64,000 bases of DNA from Deltaproteobacteria bacterium (lineage in GTDB: Bacteria; Myxococcota; Myxococcia; Myxococcales; 40CM-4-68-19). Below, one piece after another: positions 23,065-30,587 of this stretch; position 1 is the stretch's first letter; every line of letters starts with the position of its first letter. The position numbers were made by a program, and so were the translations under genes. The notes under the pieces are model-generated. The model saw only the letters and a list, made by a program, of their open reading frames with translations. It did not search any database and was not told where the DNA came from. The DNA lies in contig VBLC01000034.1 in assembly GCA_005879315.1 (NCBI GenBank), positions 62,001-126,000 of the forward strand, read 5' to 3'.

Positions 23065-23871
23065 CTAGGCGCGCCTGGCCGCTTTCTTTTCCTCGCCCGT
23101 CTCGCGGGCGTGGCGCTGCAGCATCTCCTCGGCCAGCGCCAGGTAGCTCTGCGCGCCCTTCGACTCGATGTCGTAGAGCAGCGCCGGGCGGCCGTGGCTG
23201 GGCGCTTCGGAGAGGCGCACGTTGCGGGGGATGACGGTCTGGTAGACCTGCCCGGGCAGATGGCCCTGCACGTCGGTCATCACCTGACGGGCGAGGTTGT
23301 TGCGCGCGTCGAACATGGTCAGGACCACGCCCTCGAGGGCGAGCGAGCGGTTGAGGCGGGCGCGGATCAGCTCGATGGTGCGCAAGAGCGAGCCCAGGCC
23401 CTCGAGCGCGTAGTACTCGCACTGCAGCGGAACGAGCACGCGGTCCGCGGCGACCAGGGCATTGATGGTGAGCAGGCCGAGCGAAGGCGGGCAGTCGATG
23501 AAAATGTAGTCGTACGCGCCGCGGACCGATTCGAGGGCGCGGCGCAGCCGGCTCTCGCGCTCTTCTTCGCCGACGAGCTCCAGCTCGGCGCCGACCAGGT
23601 CGGCGCTGGCGGGGGCGAGAAAGAGATGGGGGATCTCGGTGGGGATCTGCGCGTGGCGCACCTCGGCATCGCCGATCATGGCGTGGTAGACGGTGGGCCG
23701 ATCGGTCAGCTCCCGCGAAATCCCCAGGCCGCTCGTGGCGTTGCCCTGCGGGTCGAGGTCGACGAGGAGCACCCGCCGCTCTTGCGCCGCGAGCGAGGCC
23801 GCCAGGTTGACCGCGGTGGTGGTCTTGCCGACTCCGCCCTTCTGGTTGACCACTGCCAAGACCAGCGACAC
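23065..23871 (-). CDS. parA: chromosome partitioning ATPase ParA
   Basis: The 268-residue protein is a MinD/ParA-type P-loop ATPase with a deviant Walker A (NQKGGVGKTTTAVNLA), Walker A' LLVDLDPQGNATSGL and Walker B YIFIDCPPSLGLLT. It forms the nucleoid-bound gradient that moves ParB-parS complexes. GTG 23871 (VSLVLAVVNQKGG) was chosen because family members begin a few residues before the Walker A; an upstream in-frame ATG would add about 20 atypical residues. ParB follows after about 60 bases. Confidence 0.95.
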   Translation of the reverse strand: MSLVLAVVNQKGGVGKTTTAVNLAASLAAQERRVLLVDLDPQGNATSGLGISRELTDRPTVYHAMIGDAEVRHAQIPTEIPHLFLAPASADLVGAELELVGEEERESRLRRALESVRGAYDYIFIDCPPSLGLLTINALVAADRVLVPLQCEYYALEGLGSLLRTIELIRARLNRSLALEGVVLTMFDARNNLARQVMTDVQGHLPGQVYQTVIPRNVRLSEAPSHGRPALLYDIESKGAQSYLALAEEMLQRHARETGEEKKAARRA

Positions 23872-24001
23872 GCCGCCCCCGTGGTGGGCCTCGATGGTGC
23901 GCGAGTACCACGGCGGTCCGACGGCCCGCAAGCCGCCCGAGCGACCGATGGATCGCCGGAGGGAAAGGATCGATCACCGGTCAGCGGCCGCGGGACAGCT
24001 G

Positions 24002-24017
24002 GGTTCCACGTGAAACG
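24002..24017. promoter_or_regulatory. parS-like centromere site 1
   Basis: The 16-base sequence GGTTCCACGTGAAACG is a near-perfect palindrome around CACGTG and matches the widespread parS core (GTT-CACGTG-AAC type), with 13 of 16 positions identical to TGTTTCACGTGAAACA. It lies 130 bases upstream of parA, in the gap before the PfpI-like gene. Confidence 0.85.
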
Positions 24018-24114
24018 TCGGACCGGCCAAGCCCGACTTCCGTCTCTCCGAACCCCCCTTCCGCACGGGCCGCGCGGCGCTCATCTTGAGAGGCCCAAAG
24101 CGACGGAGGACTTG

Positions 24115-24675
24115 ATGAAGATCGCCTGCCTGCTCGGCCAGGGTTTCGAGGATTCCGAGTTTCGTATCCCCTATGACCGGCTCAAGAAGGAGGGCTACCA
24201 GGTCGACGTCATCGGCGCCAAGGCCGGCGAGGAGCTGAAGGGCTCCAAAGGCAAGGAGAGAGTCAAGGTGGAGAAGTCGATCGATCAGGTCAAGGCCGAA
24301 GATTACGACGCGCTGCTCATCCCCGGCGGCCAGTCTCCCGACCACCTTCGCGTCGACAAGCGCTTCGTCGACTTCGTCCGGGCGTTCGAGGAGGGCGGCA
24401 AGCTGATCGCCGCCGTTTGCCACGGTCCGCAGCTGCTCATCGCTGCCCACCTCGTCAAAGGCCGCACCCTGACCGCCTGGGCCACCATCCAGGACGACCT
24501 CGAGCAGATCGGGGCCAACGTCAAGGACGAACCGGTGGTGCGCGATCGAAACTGGATCACCAGCCGCAAGCCCGACGACCTCCAGGCCTTCTCCGACGCC
24601 ATCGTCGAGGCCCTCGAGGGACCGGGCGCCGAAGACCGCACCGCCCGCGGCTCGCAGCCGACAGCACATCCCTGA
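24115..24675 (+). CDS. DJ-1/PfpI family protein
   Basis: The 186-residue protein is a class I glutamine-amidotransferase-like DJ-1/PfpI protein. The nucleophile elbow is AAVCHGPQLLIAA (Cys then His), and the N-terminal acidic residue that activates the Cys lies in QGFEDSE. The IPGGQSPDHLR segment is also typical. Members act as glyoxalases, deglycases or stress proteases; which of these applies cannot be told. ATG 24115 has GGAGGA eight bases upstream. It is the only plus-strand gene in the otherwise minus-strand rpmH-to-OPT stretch, converging on rsmG. Confidence 0.88.
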   Translation: MKIACLLGQGFEDSEFRIPYDRLKKEGYQVDVIGAKAGEELKGSKGKERVKVEKSIDQVKAEDYDALLIPGGQSPDHLRVDKRFVDFVRAFEEGGKLIAAVCHGPQLLIAAHLVKGRTLTAWATIQDDLEQIGANVKDEPVVRDRNWITSRKPDDLQAFSDAIVEALEGPGAEDRTARGSQPTAHP

Positions 24676-24721
24676 CCCGCTTCAGCTGGCTCCCGCAGCG
24701 GATTCCCATGGGGGGAGCAGC

Positions 24722-25354
24722 TCAATCGTGACGGTAGATGGCCAGGCGCCGCTGGGCGCCGGAGACCGGCAGCTGATAGCCGAGCTCCTGCTGCAGCGTG
24801 AGCTCCCCGATCCGATCAGGCGCCTCGTCGGCGGGGCCGAGCATGCAGATGGCGACTCCGCCGGGGAGCACGTAGTGCTCCGCCAGCGCCAGCCATTCAT
24901 CCGGCGCGGCGGTTGCGCGCGCCACGGCGGCGTGGACACGGGGAAGATCCTCGCGCGAAGGATTGCCCTCCAGCCGGACCGCCACCGCTTTCACCCGCGG
25001 CAGCCGCAGCTCGGCGAGAGCGTTCTTGAGAAAAGCCACCTTCTTCTGCACCGAGTCGACGAGGACCACCTCGAGATCCGGCCGCGCGATGGCCACGGGA
25101 ATCCCCGGGAATCCTCCTCCGCTGCCGGCATCCAGCAAGCTCCCTTGCGGCAAGACCGGCGCCAGCGCGAGCGAGTCGAGCACGTGCTTCTCGGCGATCT
25201 CGGCGGGATCGGTGATGGCGGTCAGGTTGATCGACTTGTTCCATTTCAAGAGCAGATCGACGTGGCGACCGAGCAGCTTGAGCTGTTCGGCGCTGAGGCG
25301 GAGTCCCATGACGGCCGCGCCCTGCTCGATGGCTTTGAGAGCCGCCACGTCCAC
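24722..25354 (-). CDS. rsmG: 16S rRNA (guanine-527-N7)-methyltransferase
   Basis: The 210-residue Rossmann-fold methyltransferase carries the RsmG signature LLKWNKSINLTAITDP and EKHVLDSL, then the SAM-binding LLDAGSGGGFPGIPVA. It methylates G527 of 16S rRNA; loss gives low-level streptomycin resistance in other bacteria. It starts at GTG 25354, two bases after the preceding small gene. rsmG commonly lies between mnmG and parA near the origin, but mnmG is absent here. Confidence 0.95.
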   Translation of the reverse strand: MDVAALKAIEQGAAVMGLRLSAEQLKLLGRHVDLLLKWNKSINLTAITDPAEIAEKHVLDSLALAPVLPQGSLLDAGSGGGFPGIPVAIARPDLEVVLVDSVQKKVAFLKNALAELRLPRVKAVAVRLEGNPSREDLPRVHAAVARATAAPDEWLALAEHYVLPGGVAICMLGPADEAPDRIGELTLQQELGYQLPVSGAQRRLAIYRHD

Positions 25355-25356
25355 GG

Positions 25357-25587
25357 TCAGTCCGCGAAGACGCCGAAATGGCCGAAGTCGAGGACGAGCC
25401 GATGCGGCCGGCCGGCGCTGATCCCGACCACCTGCACGCGCACGAAGGCGCCTCCTTTCGCCTGGGCGACGCAGGCGTCGAGCAGCTCCTGCAGCGTCCG
25501 GAACTCGATCGCCTCCTCCCGATACCCGCCTTCCTCCTGCGGCTGCGAACGGGCCACGAACAGGGTTCCCTCGATGGCCTCGCCCAT
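25357..25587 (-). CDS. small protein of unknown function in the rpmH-rsmG operon
   Basis: I do not recognise this 76-residue protein. It contains IEFRTLQELLDACVAQAKGG followed by VRVQVVGI and RLVLDFGHFG, which suggests an alpha/beta fold of a small soluble domain. ATG 25587 overlaps the previous stop by one base (TGATG), and rsmG begins two bases after its stop. The tight packing argues that it is a real gene. Confidence 0.6.
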   Translation of the reverse strand: MGEAIEGTLFVARSQPQEEGGYREEAIEFRTLQELLDACVAQAKGGAFVRVQVVGISAGRPHRLVLDFGHFGVFAD

Positions 25588-25811
25588 CAATCCCCCCGGC
25601 GGCCGTGGCTGCGGATGGCCTGTTCGACGTCGTCCTCGTGCTCGGCCAGGTACGCTTCCACCTCCTCGTCGGTGACTCCGAGATCGCGGAGGATCCCCTG
25701 GTAGAGGGTGGAGGTCGCGGATGCCTCCGCGCTGCGCTTGCGCAAGACCGCCTTGACCACGGCGGCGCCGAAGAGCGGGTTCCTCCTCGCTTTGCGCCCC
25801 GACGCGGCCAT
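25587..25811 (-). CDS. small helical protein of unknown function downstream of yidC
   Basis: The 74-residue protein has a basic N-terminus (SGRKARRNPLFG) and a helical C-terminal half (LRDLGVTDEEVEAYLAEHED). No family is recognised. It starts two bases after the yidC stop and is coupled to the next small gene by a one-base overlap. In many bacteria jag (R3H/KH RNA-binding) holds this place, but no KH or R3H motif is present here. Confidence 0.55.
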   Translation of the reverse strand: MAASGRKARRNPLFGAAVVKAVLRKRSAEASATSTLYQGILRDLGVTDEEVEAYLAEHEDDVEQAIRSHGRRGD

Positions 25812-25813
25812 GG

Positions 25814-27547
25814 TCAGACCGGCAGCTTGGCTCGCGCCGCGTCGCGCGGTCCTTCGCCCTTCTTCTTCATCTCGATCGTCTGCCCGCCCGCCGGCGGGGG
25901 GCGGATGGCGCGGCGCAGATACATCTGCTGGGCGATGGAGAGGATGTTGTTGGTGAAGATGTAGAGGGTCAGCCCCGAAGGCAGAGTGAGCATGAGCAGC
26001 GAGAAGAAGCCGCTCATCACGTAGCCCATCGTCTTCTGACTCGGGTTCGACATCGGCGCCGGGGTCAGGACCTGCGTGAGGATCATGGTGATGCCCATCG
26101 CCACTGGCAGGATGTAATACGGATCAGGAGCCGTCAGATCGTCGAGCCAGCCGCGGATGAAGGGGGCGTTGTACAGCTCCACCGAGACTTGAAGGGTGGT
26201 GTAGAGCGCGAACCAGATGGGCATCTGGATGAGCATCGGCAGGCAGGACCCCATCGGGTTCACGCCGTGCTCCTTGAAGAGCTTCATCTGCTCGAGGTTC
26301 TGGCGCTGGGTATCGCCGGCGTACTTCTTCTTCATCTCCTCCAGCTGGGGCTGGATGCGCTGCATCTCCTGCATCGACTTCATCGACTTGTGCTGCAGCG
26401 GGAAGGTGAGGACCTTCATCGCCACCGTCAGCAGGATGATGGAGATGCCCCAGTTGTGGGGCGGCACGACCTTGTGGAAGAACTTCATGATCCCGAGGAG
26501 GATGTCGGCGATCACGGCCCAGAAGCCGAGGTCGACGGCCTGGCGGAGCGACTTCGAGACGGCGGCGAGCTCGTCGGTGTCCTTGGGACCTGCGTAGCCG
26601 ACGAAGGGGAGCTGGACGGAGCTCCCCGCGGCGACCGAGACCGGCACTGACAGCCTCGCCAGAAGCGATCCCGCCTTCTGGCCCTGCGCCTCGATGTGGC
26701 AGCCGGCAGTCACGCCGGGCGGGGGCGTGACCGCGATGAGGAAATACTGCTGGTCGATGCCGGCGAAGGCTGCCCCTGCGCCGTCCCAGGCCGGATTCTT
26801 CTGCCCGACCGCGGTCCGCTCCACCTTGTTGCCGGCCATGCAGATGGTGCGGGCCGGTGTGGTGGAGCGCGGGCTGAAGAAGCTGCCGCCCACTTCCTCG
26901 GACTGGGCGCCAAAGTCCACCAGGAACGTTCCGGCCAGCGGCGCGGCAGCGCGGACGTCGACCTGCAGATCGATGCGATAGGTCTGCTCATCGACGGAAA
27001 ACGTCTTGGACACCGTGAGGCCGCCCGCGGCGGCGCGGAACGTCGCTCTCCGCGCCTCCTCCTGCACGAGCTGGTAGGGGGCGTCCCGCGGCAGGATCGC
27101 TGCGCCGTTGGCGGCGCGCAACTCGGTTGAAAAGGGCAGCGGCTCGCCGGCATGCGCGCCGGCGAGATCGACCTGGCTCTCCTCCTTGGTGCCGCGGTGG
27201 CGGGTGAACTTCTCGCCGAGAAGCTGCACGCTCTGCAGAGCCGCCCCCTCGCTGGTAACCACGATCCGTGCCCGCGGCGTCTCGAACGTCGCGGTGCGGA
27301 TCGGCGGGCGAGGCGATGTTTCACGTGGAACCTGGGCTTGCGGCGGACCGGCAGGTGGCGAGGGCGTAGCGGCGGAGGGGGAGGCGGGAGCAGCCGGCGG
27401 GGAGCCCTCTGCGGAGGTGGGCTGTGCCGGGTGAGGCGGCGCCTTCTTCCCGCCGAAGAGGTCGGGAAAAATCGTGGAGAGCGCGAGGAAGCATGCCAGC
27501 CAGATGGCGATGGCGAGAAACAGCCGCTGGTTGGGACTTTCTTTCAT
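25814..27547 (-). CDS. yidC: membrane protein insertase YidC
   Basis: The 577-residue protein is the Gram-negative form of YidC: helix 1 (residues 8-30), a Pro/Ala-rich linker (about 35-80), a large periplasmic beta-sandwich, and the conserved five-helix insertase core from about residue 360 ([60 protein letters not shown]). The core Arg/Lys motif [10 protein letters not shown] is present. It inserts proteins such as F0 subunit c into the membrane. The linker encodes VPRET through a parS-like site. ATG 27547 overlaps the yidD stop by four bases. Confidence 0.96.
   Translation of the reverse strand: MKESPNQRLFLAIAIWLACFLALSTIFPDLFGGKKAPPHPAQPTSAEGSPPAAPASPSAATPSPPAGPPQAQVPRETSPRPPIRTATFETPRARIVVTSEGAALQSVQLLGEKFTRHRGTKEESQVDLAGAHAGEPLPFSTELRAANGAAILPRDAPYQLVQEEARRATFRAAAGGLTVSKTFSVDEQTYRIDLQVDVRAAAPLAGTFLVDFGAQSEEVGGSFFSPRSTTPARTICMAGNKVERTAVGQKNPAWDGAGAAFAGIDQQYFLIAVTPPPGVTAGCHIEAQGQKAGSLLARLSVPVSVAAGSSVQLPFVGYAGPKDTDELAAVSKSLRQAVDLGFWAVIADILLGIMKFFHKVVPPHNWGISIILLTVAMKVLTFPLQHKSMKSMQEMQRIQPQLEEMKKKYAGDTQRQNLEQMKLFKEHGVNPMGSCLPMLIQMPIWFALYTTLQVSVELYNAPFIRGWLDDLTAPDPYYILPVAMGITMILTQVLTPAPMSNPSQKTMGYVMSGFFSLLMLTLPSGLTLYIFTNNILSIAQQMYLRRAIRPPPAGGQTIEMKKKGEGPRDAARAKLPV
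27317..27332. promoter_or_regulatory. parS-like centromere site 2, inside yidC
   Basis: The sequence TGTTTCACGTGGAACC matches 14 of 16 positions of the common parS consensus. It is located within the yidC coding sequence, where on the minus strand it encodes Val-Pro-Arg-Glu-Thr (residues 73-77) of the low-complexity linker, a part of YidC free to tolerate it. It is 3.3 kb from parS site 1 and 1.5 kb from dnaA. Confidence 0.85.
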
Positions 27548-27792
27548 CCGACCATCCCCTCGAACCGGCGCGGAGGCACCGGATCGGGCCCGCCCGCCGC
27601 ATACGGGTGGCAGCGCAACAGGCGCCGCACCGCCAACCACGAACCCCGCAACGGCCCATGCAGGCGAAGCGCCTCCTCGGCATACTGCGCGCAACTCGGA
27701 TGGTAGCGGCAAGCTGCTGGAAGGACTGGAGAAATCAGCCAGCGGTAGGTCCGGACCAAAAGCAGCAGAGGCCAGGAAAAGACGCGGCTCAT
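27544..27792 (-). CDS. yidD: YidD, membrane protein insertion efficiency factor
   Basis: The 82-residue protein carries the YidD hallmark: [21 protein letters not shown] with its Cys/His pairs, and later [15 protein letters not shown]. An N-terminal amphipathic helix attaches it to the membrane, where it helps Sec/YidC insertion. ATG 27792 (MSRVFSWPL) overlaps the rnpA stop by four bases; an upstream in-frame start would lie inside rnpA. Confidence 0.94.
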   Translation of the reverse strand: MSRVFSWPLLLLVRTYRWLISPVLPAACRYHPSCAQYAEEALRLHGPLRGSWLAVRRLLRCHPYAAGGPDPVPPRRFEGMVG

Positions 27793-28211
27793 CGCCTCGC
27801 CCCTTCCCTGTCGATCCGCTTGGCCGCCTGGCGCAGCCACTTGCGAAACTGCCTCACGCCCGCCTGCCTGGACGAGGCGCGCGCCACGATGACCAGATCG
27901 ATGGCAGGAAGCGAGGACAACTCAAGCCGGACCGCTTCGCGAAGGCGCCGCCGGATGCGATTGCGCACTGCCGATCCTCCCACCTGCGAGGATACGGTGA
28001 GACCGACCCTCGCGCTCGCCGCAGGCATCCCCCCGCTCGCGGGCCGCGTGGGCGGCCGATCGGCCTGACAGGGAAGCCAGCTGGCCGCGAGCGGACCCTC
28101 GGCAAAGCCACGGCCGCCCTGACGGACGGCGAGAAACTCGCGGCGTCGGAGCAGGCGGGCGCTCTTGGGAAACGCCTCGGTGGGCGACTGCGGGGTTGCG
28201 CCCATGCGCAA
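27789..28211 (-). CDS. rnpA: ribonuclease P protein component
   Basis: The 140-residue protein is the small basic partner of RNase P RNA, which cleaves the 5' leader of pre-tRNAs. It contains the RNR signature [16 protein letters not shown] and the N-terminal [15 protein letters not shown]. The middle carries a 20-residue Pro/Ala-rich insert (around [13 protein letters not shown]) not usual in the family. Start is ATG 28211 or the next in-frame ATG 28205; both lie a few bases after the rpmH stop. Confidence 0.92.
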   Translation of the reverse strand: MRMGATPQSPTEAFPKSARLLRRREFLAVRQGGRGFAEGPLAASWLPCQADRPPTRPASGGMPAASARVGLTVSSQVGGSAVRNRIRRRLREAVRLELSSLPAIDLVIVARASSRQAGVRQFRKWLRQAAKRIDREGARR

Positions 28212-28217
28212 GCCGCG

Positions 28218-28367
28218 CTACTTCCTCGGCGCGCTGACGACGAGCCGCTTGCGGCCCTTCGCGCGGCGGCGCCGGAGGACGTTGCGGCCCGCCTTGGTGG
28301 CATTGCGCTTGCGGAAACCGTGCTCGCGGTTGCGGCGGACCTTGCTGGGCTGGTACGTGCGCTTCAC
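28218..28367 (-). CDS. rpmH: 50S ribosomal protein L34
   Basis: The 49-residue, highly basic protein has the full L34 pattern [20 protein letters not shown], then [20 protein letters not shown], and a slightly extended C-terminus (LVVSAPRK). It is a structural protein of the large subunit. Translation starts at GTG 28367, with GGAGGAGG nine bases upstream. It opens the leftward operon rpmH-rnpA-yidD-yidC-two small genes-rsmG and faces away from dnaA. Confidence 0.97.
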   Translation of the reverse strand: MKRTYQPSKVRRNREHGFRKRNATKAGRNVLRRRRAKGRKRLVVSAPRK

Positions 28368-28415
28368 GACTGCGACCTCCTCCAGCCGGAACGCCGGCGA
28401 GCGGAAAAGCGCGGC

Positions 28416-28444
28416 AATCAAGCACGCTGCCATGGCTCTGTCAA
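28416..28444 (-). promoter_or_regulatory. putative rpmH operon promoter
   Basis: On the minus strand a perfect TTGACA (28444-28439) is followed by 17 bases and TTGATT (28421-28416), with TGC directly before the -10 box and the same GCGTGC end of the spacer seen in the ATP synthase promoters. It lies about 50 bases upstream of the rpmH GTG. The -10 box itself is weak, so this is only a motif match. Confidence 0.4.
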
Positions 28445-28707
28445 CGGCGCGCCGTGAGCCGCGGCCGAAAGAATTCGAGGCCGATCGGGCTCGCCCGGGC
28501 GCCGGAGCAGCGCCTGGAAGGCAGCGCAAGGGACTGGTGCAAATAGTTTGAGCGCAAACGATCGCGCTGCGCAGAGAAGCCGAGGAAAGAAGTCTCGCTC
28601 CACTCTGCGCGTTCTCCTCGCTTCAGAGCGGAATCGTTGGGCCCCAAACGAATTTCCTCCGCGCTGGCGCTGATCCGGCCTTGATCCGGCCACTTCGCGA
28701 ATCCCCC

Positions 28708-28737
28708 TTGATCGTCTTTCGGACCCTTTGCTAGGGT
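28708..28737 (+). promoter_or_regulatory. putative dnaA promoter
   Basis: TTGATC (28708-28713) is followed by 18 bases and TAGGGT (28732-28737), with TGC directly before the -10 box. The predicted start near 28744 gives a leader of about 110 bases that contains a hairpin and T-run. Motif match only. Confidence 0.45.
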
Positions 28738-28791
28738 CCGCCCGCCGTCACCAAGTTGTTGCACGGTGGACATTCCAGAGAAGGGACTCCC

Positions 28792-28830
28792 AGGGCCCCG
28801 AGCCACGACGGCTCGAAGGCCTCCTTTTTT
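28792..28830 (+). terminator. terminator-like hairpin in the dnaA leader
   Basis: A stem CGAGCC/GGCTCG with loop ACGAC (28799-28815) is extended by an imperfect outer stem (28792-28797 with 28818-28822) and followed two bases later by six T residues (28825-28830). This has the form of an intrinsic terminator, yet it lies after the putative dnaA promoter and before the dnaA start, with no plus-strand gene upstream. It may attenuate dnaA transcription. Confidence 0.5.
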
Positions 28831-28856
28831 CTAAACAATCTTCCGGGGGACTTCCG

Positions 28857-30293
28857 ATGTCTGGCTCCTTGTCCACAGCTGTGAACAAGCCTGTGGATCG
28901 TCCCGCAACAGAATTCTCAGTGGAATCCGAGCGCGCCGCCCTCGATCTGTGGACTCGAGCCATCGATCGGCTGAAGGGTCGCCTGAGCCGCCACACCTTC
29001 CAGACCTACTTCGAGCCGATCAAACCAGTCAGCCTCATCGACGACGAGCTCACCCTGGCCCACTCGAGCAAGTTCATGATCGACTGGGTGCGCGACAACC
29101 TGCTCGACGTCCTCCTCACCGACCTCGAGGTGCAGCACGGCGCCCGCTGCGAGGTGAAGTTCGTCGTGCGTGAGCGGCCCGGCACCGAGACCGACACCGG
29201 CGAGCCCGCCCCGGCGTCGCGCGAGAGCCGCCCGCCCGTCACGACTCCGAGCGAGCCGCCTCCCTCGCGGCAGCTGCAGATCAACCCGAAGTACAGCTTC
29301 GACTCCTTCGTGGTGGGCCCCTCGAATCAGTTCGCCGTCGCGGCCTGCACCGCCGTCGCCAACGCGCCCGGCAAGGCCTACAACCCGCTCTTCCTCTACG
29401 GCGGCGTGGGTCTGGGCAAGACGCACCTGGTGCACGCGGTCGGCAACCATGCTCTCAAGCAGAACCCCGATTGCCATGTCGTCTATCTCTCGAGCGAGAC
29501 GTTCACCAACGATCTCATCCACGCGCTCGAGCAGCACCGCATGCCGGAGTTTCGCGCTCGCTACCGCGAGAAGTGCGACATCCTCCTGCTCGATGACATC
29601 CAGTTCCTCAGCAACAAGAAGCAGACGATGGAGGAGTTCTTCCACACCTTCAACGCCCTCCACGAAGCAGGCAAACAGATCTTCGTCACCAGCGACAAGC
29701 TGCCCACCGAGATCGACGGCTTCGAGGAGCGCCTCCGCAGCCGGTTCCAGTGGGGGCTCATCGCCGACATCCAGCCGCCTGAAGTGGAGACGCGGGTCGC
29801 CATCCTCAAGAAGAAAGCAGCCACCGACAAAATCGCCCTCCCCGACGACGTGGCGCTCTTCCTCGGCACGCACATCCGCAGCAACGTGCGCGAACTCGAG
29901 GGCTCGCTCATCCGCCTCGCAGCTTTCGCCAGCCTGACCGGAGCTGCGCTGACCGTCGAGCTCGCGCAGGACGTGCTCAAGAACATCCTCGTCGTGCGCG
30001 GCGACAAGCCCGACGTCGAGACGATCATCAAGGTCGTCGCCGAGCAGATGCAGGTGAAGCCACAGGACATCAAGGGGGACCGGCGTCAGCAGAACGTCGC
30101 CCGCGCTCGACAGGTGGCGATGTACTTGACCCGCAAGATCACGCAGCTCAGCTACCCGGTGATCGGAGAGCGATTCGGCGGCAAGGATCACTCCACCGTC
30201 ATCAACGCCGAGCAGCGCATCGAACAATTGATGGGCGAGGAGCCGGAGCTGCGAGCTACCGTCGAGTCCCTGCAGCGAAGGTTGAACAGCTAG
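28857..30293 (+). CDS. dnaA: chromosomal replication initiator DnaA
   Basis: The 478-residue AAA+ initiator has domain I (LWTRAIDRLKGRLSRHTFQT onward), a variable Pro/Ser linker (about residues 105-140), the AAA+ core with Walker A GGVGLGKTHLVHAVGN and Walker B ILLLDDIQFL, and the domain IV DNA-binding helix-turn-helix with RARQVAMYLTRKITQLSYP and GGKDHSTVINA. It opens the origin by binding DnaA boxes. ATG 28857 has GGGGGA eight bases upstream. The first codons overlap DnaA-box-like motifs (TTGTCCACA at 28869-28877). Confidence 0.98.
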   Translation: MSGSLSTAVNKPVDRPATEFSVESERAALDLWTRAIDRLKGRLSRHTFQTYFEPIKPVSLIDDELTLAHSSKFMIDWVRDNLLDVLLTDLEVQHGARCEVKFVVRERPGTETDTGEPAPASRESRPPVTTPSEPPPSRQLQINPKYSFDSFVVGPSNQFAVAACTAVANAPGKAYNPLFLYGGVGLGKTHLVHAVGNHALKQNPDCHVVYLSSETFTNDLIHALEQHRMPEFRARYREKCDILLLDDIQFLSNKKQTMEEFFHTFNALHEAGKQIFVTSDKLPTEIDGFEERLRSRFQWGLIADIQPPEVETRVAILKKKAATDKIALPDDVALFLGTHIRSNVRELEGSLIRLAAFASLTGAALTVELAQDVLKNILVVRGDKPDVETIIKVVAEQMQVKPQDIKGDRRQQNVARARQVAMYLTRKITQLSYPVIGERFGGKDHSTVINAEQRIEQLMGEEPELRATVESLQRRLNS

Positions 30294-30587
30294 TCGCGGC
30301 CGCCGAAGGCGGCTTAGCGACTACGCATGTGGGATTGCACTTCGAGGTTGAGAGATGCGCTCTATCCACGACCGCAAGGCGTCTTGATGAAGGATGTGTT
30401 CTCCGCTGTGGACTGCGTGTTGACCGCCTCGGCCGCGGTTGCTACACAGGCCGCGCACAGACCCCGGCGTCGGTTGTCCCCAAGCCTTAGATCAACGATT
30501 CTGCGGGCGCAGCCGAACGGCCCACAGATCCACAGGCTCTATCATCACGTCGAGTTTCTTTTCTCCTGATCAAGAAAGGCATCCCAG
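30294..30587. other. dnaA-dnaN intergenic region, candidate origin of replication
   Basis: The 294-base gap contains DnaA-box-like 9-mers that differ from TTATCCACA at two positions: CTATCCACG (30362-30370), TTGTCCCCA (30474-30482) and AGATCCACA (30526-30534), plus looser TGTGGA sequences. The right end (30541-30580) is AT-richer than its surroundings. With the similar motifs at the start of dnaA this suggests oriC in or next to dnaA. No perfect box is present, so the location is tentative. It also holds the putative dnaN promoter. Confidence 0.45.
30420..30448 (+). promoter_or_regulatory. putative dnaN promoter
   Basis: TTGACC (30420-30425) is followed by 17 bases and TACACA (30443-30448), with TGC directly before the -10 box. 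It lies about 140 bases before the dnaN ATG, inside the candidate origin. The pattern matches the ATP synthase and rpmH promoters. Motif match only. Confidence 0.45.

Larger units (their letters stand above)
28368..28856. other. rpmH-dnaA divergent intergenic region
   Basis: The 489 bases between the divergent rpmH and dnaA genes contain no credible gene; a 121-codon open frame on the minus strand (28441-28806) lacks any recognisable sequence. Visible elements are a promoter for each gene, and a hairpin with a T-run in the dnaA leader. No DnaA box close to TTATCCACA is found here, in contrast to the dnaA 5' end and the dnaA-dnaN gap. Confidence 0.7.

Noticed and set aside
28441-28806. 121-codon minus-strand open frame between rpmH and dnaA
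   Set aside because: No recognisable domain, no ribosome binding site, and it would run through the dnaA promoter and hairpin.
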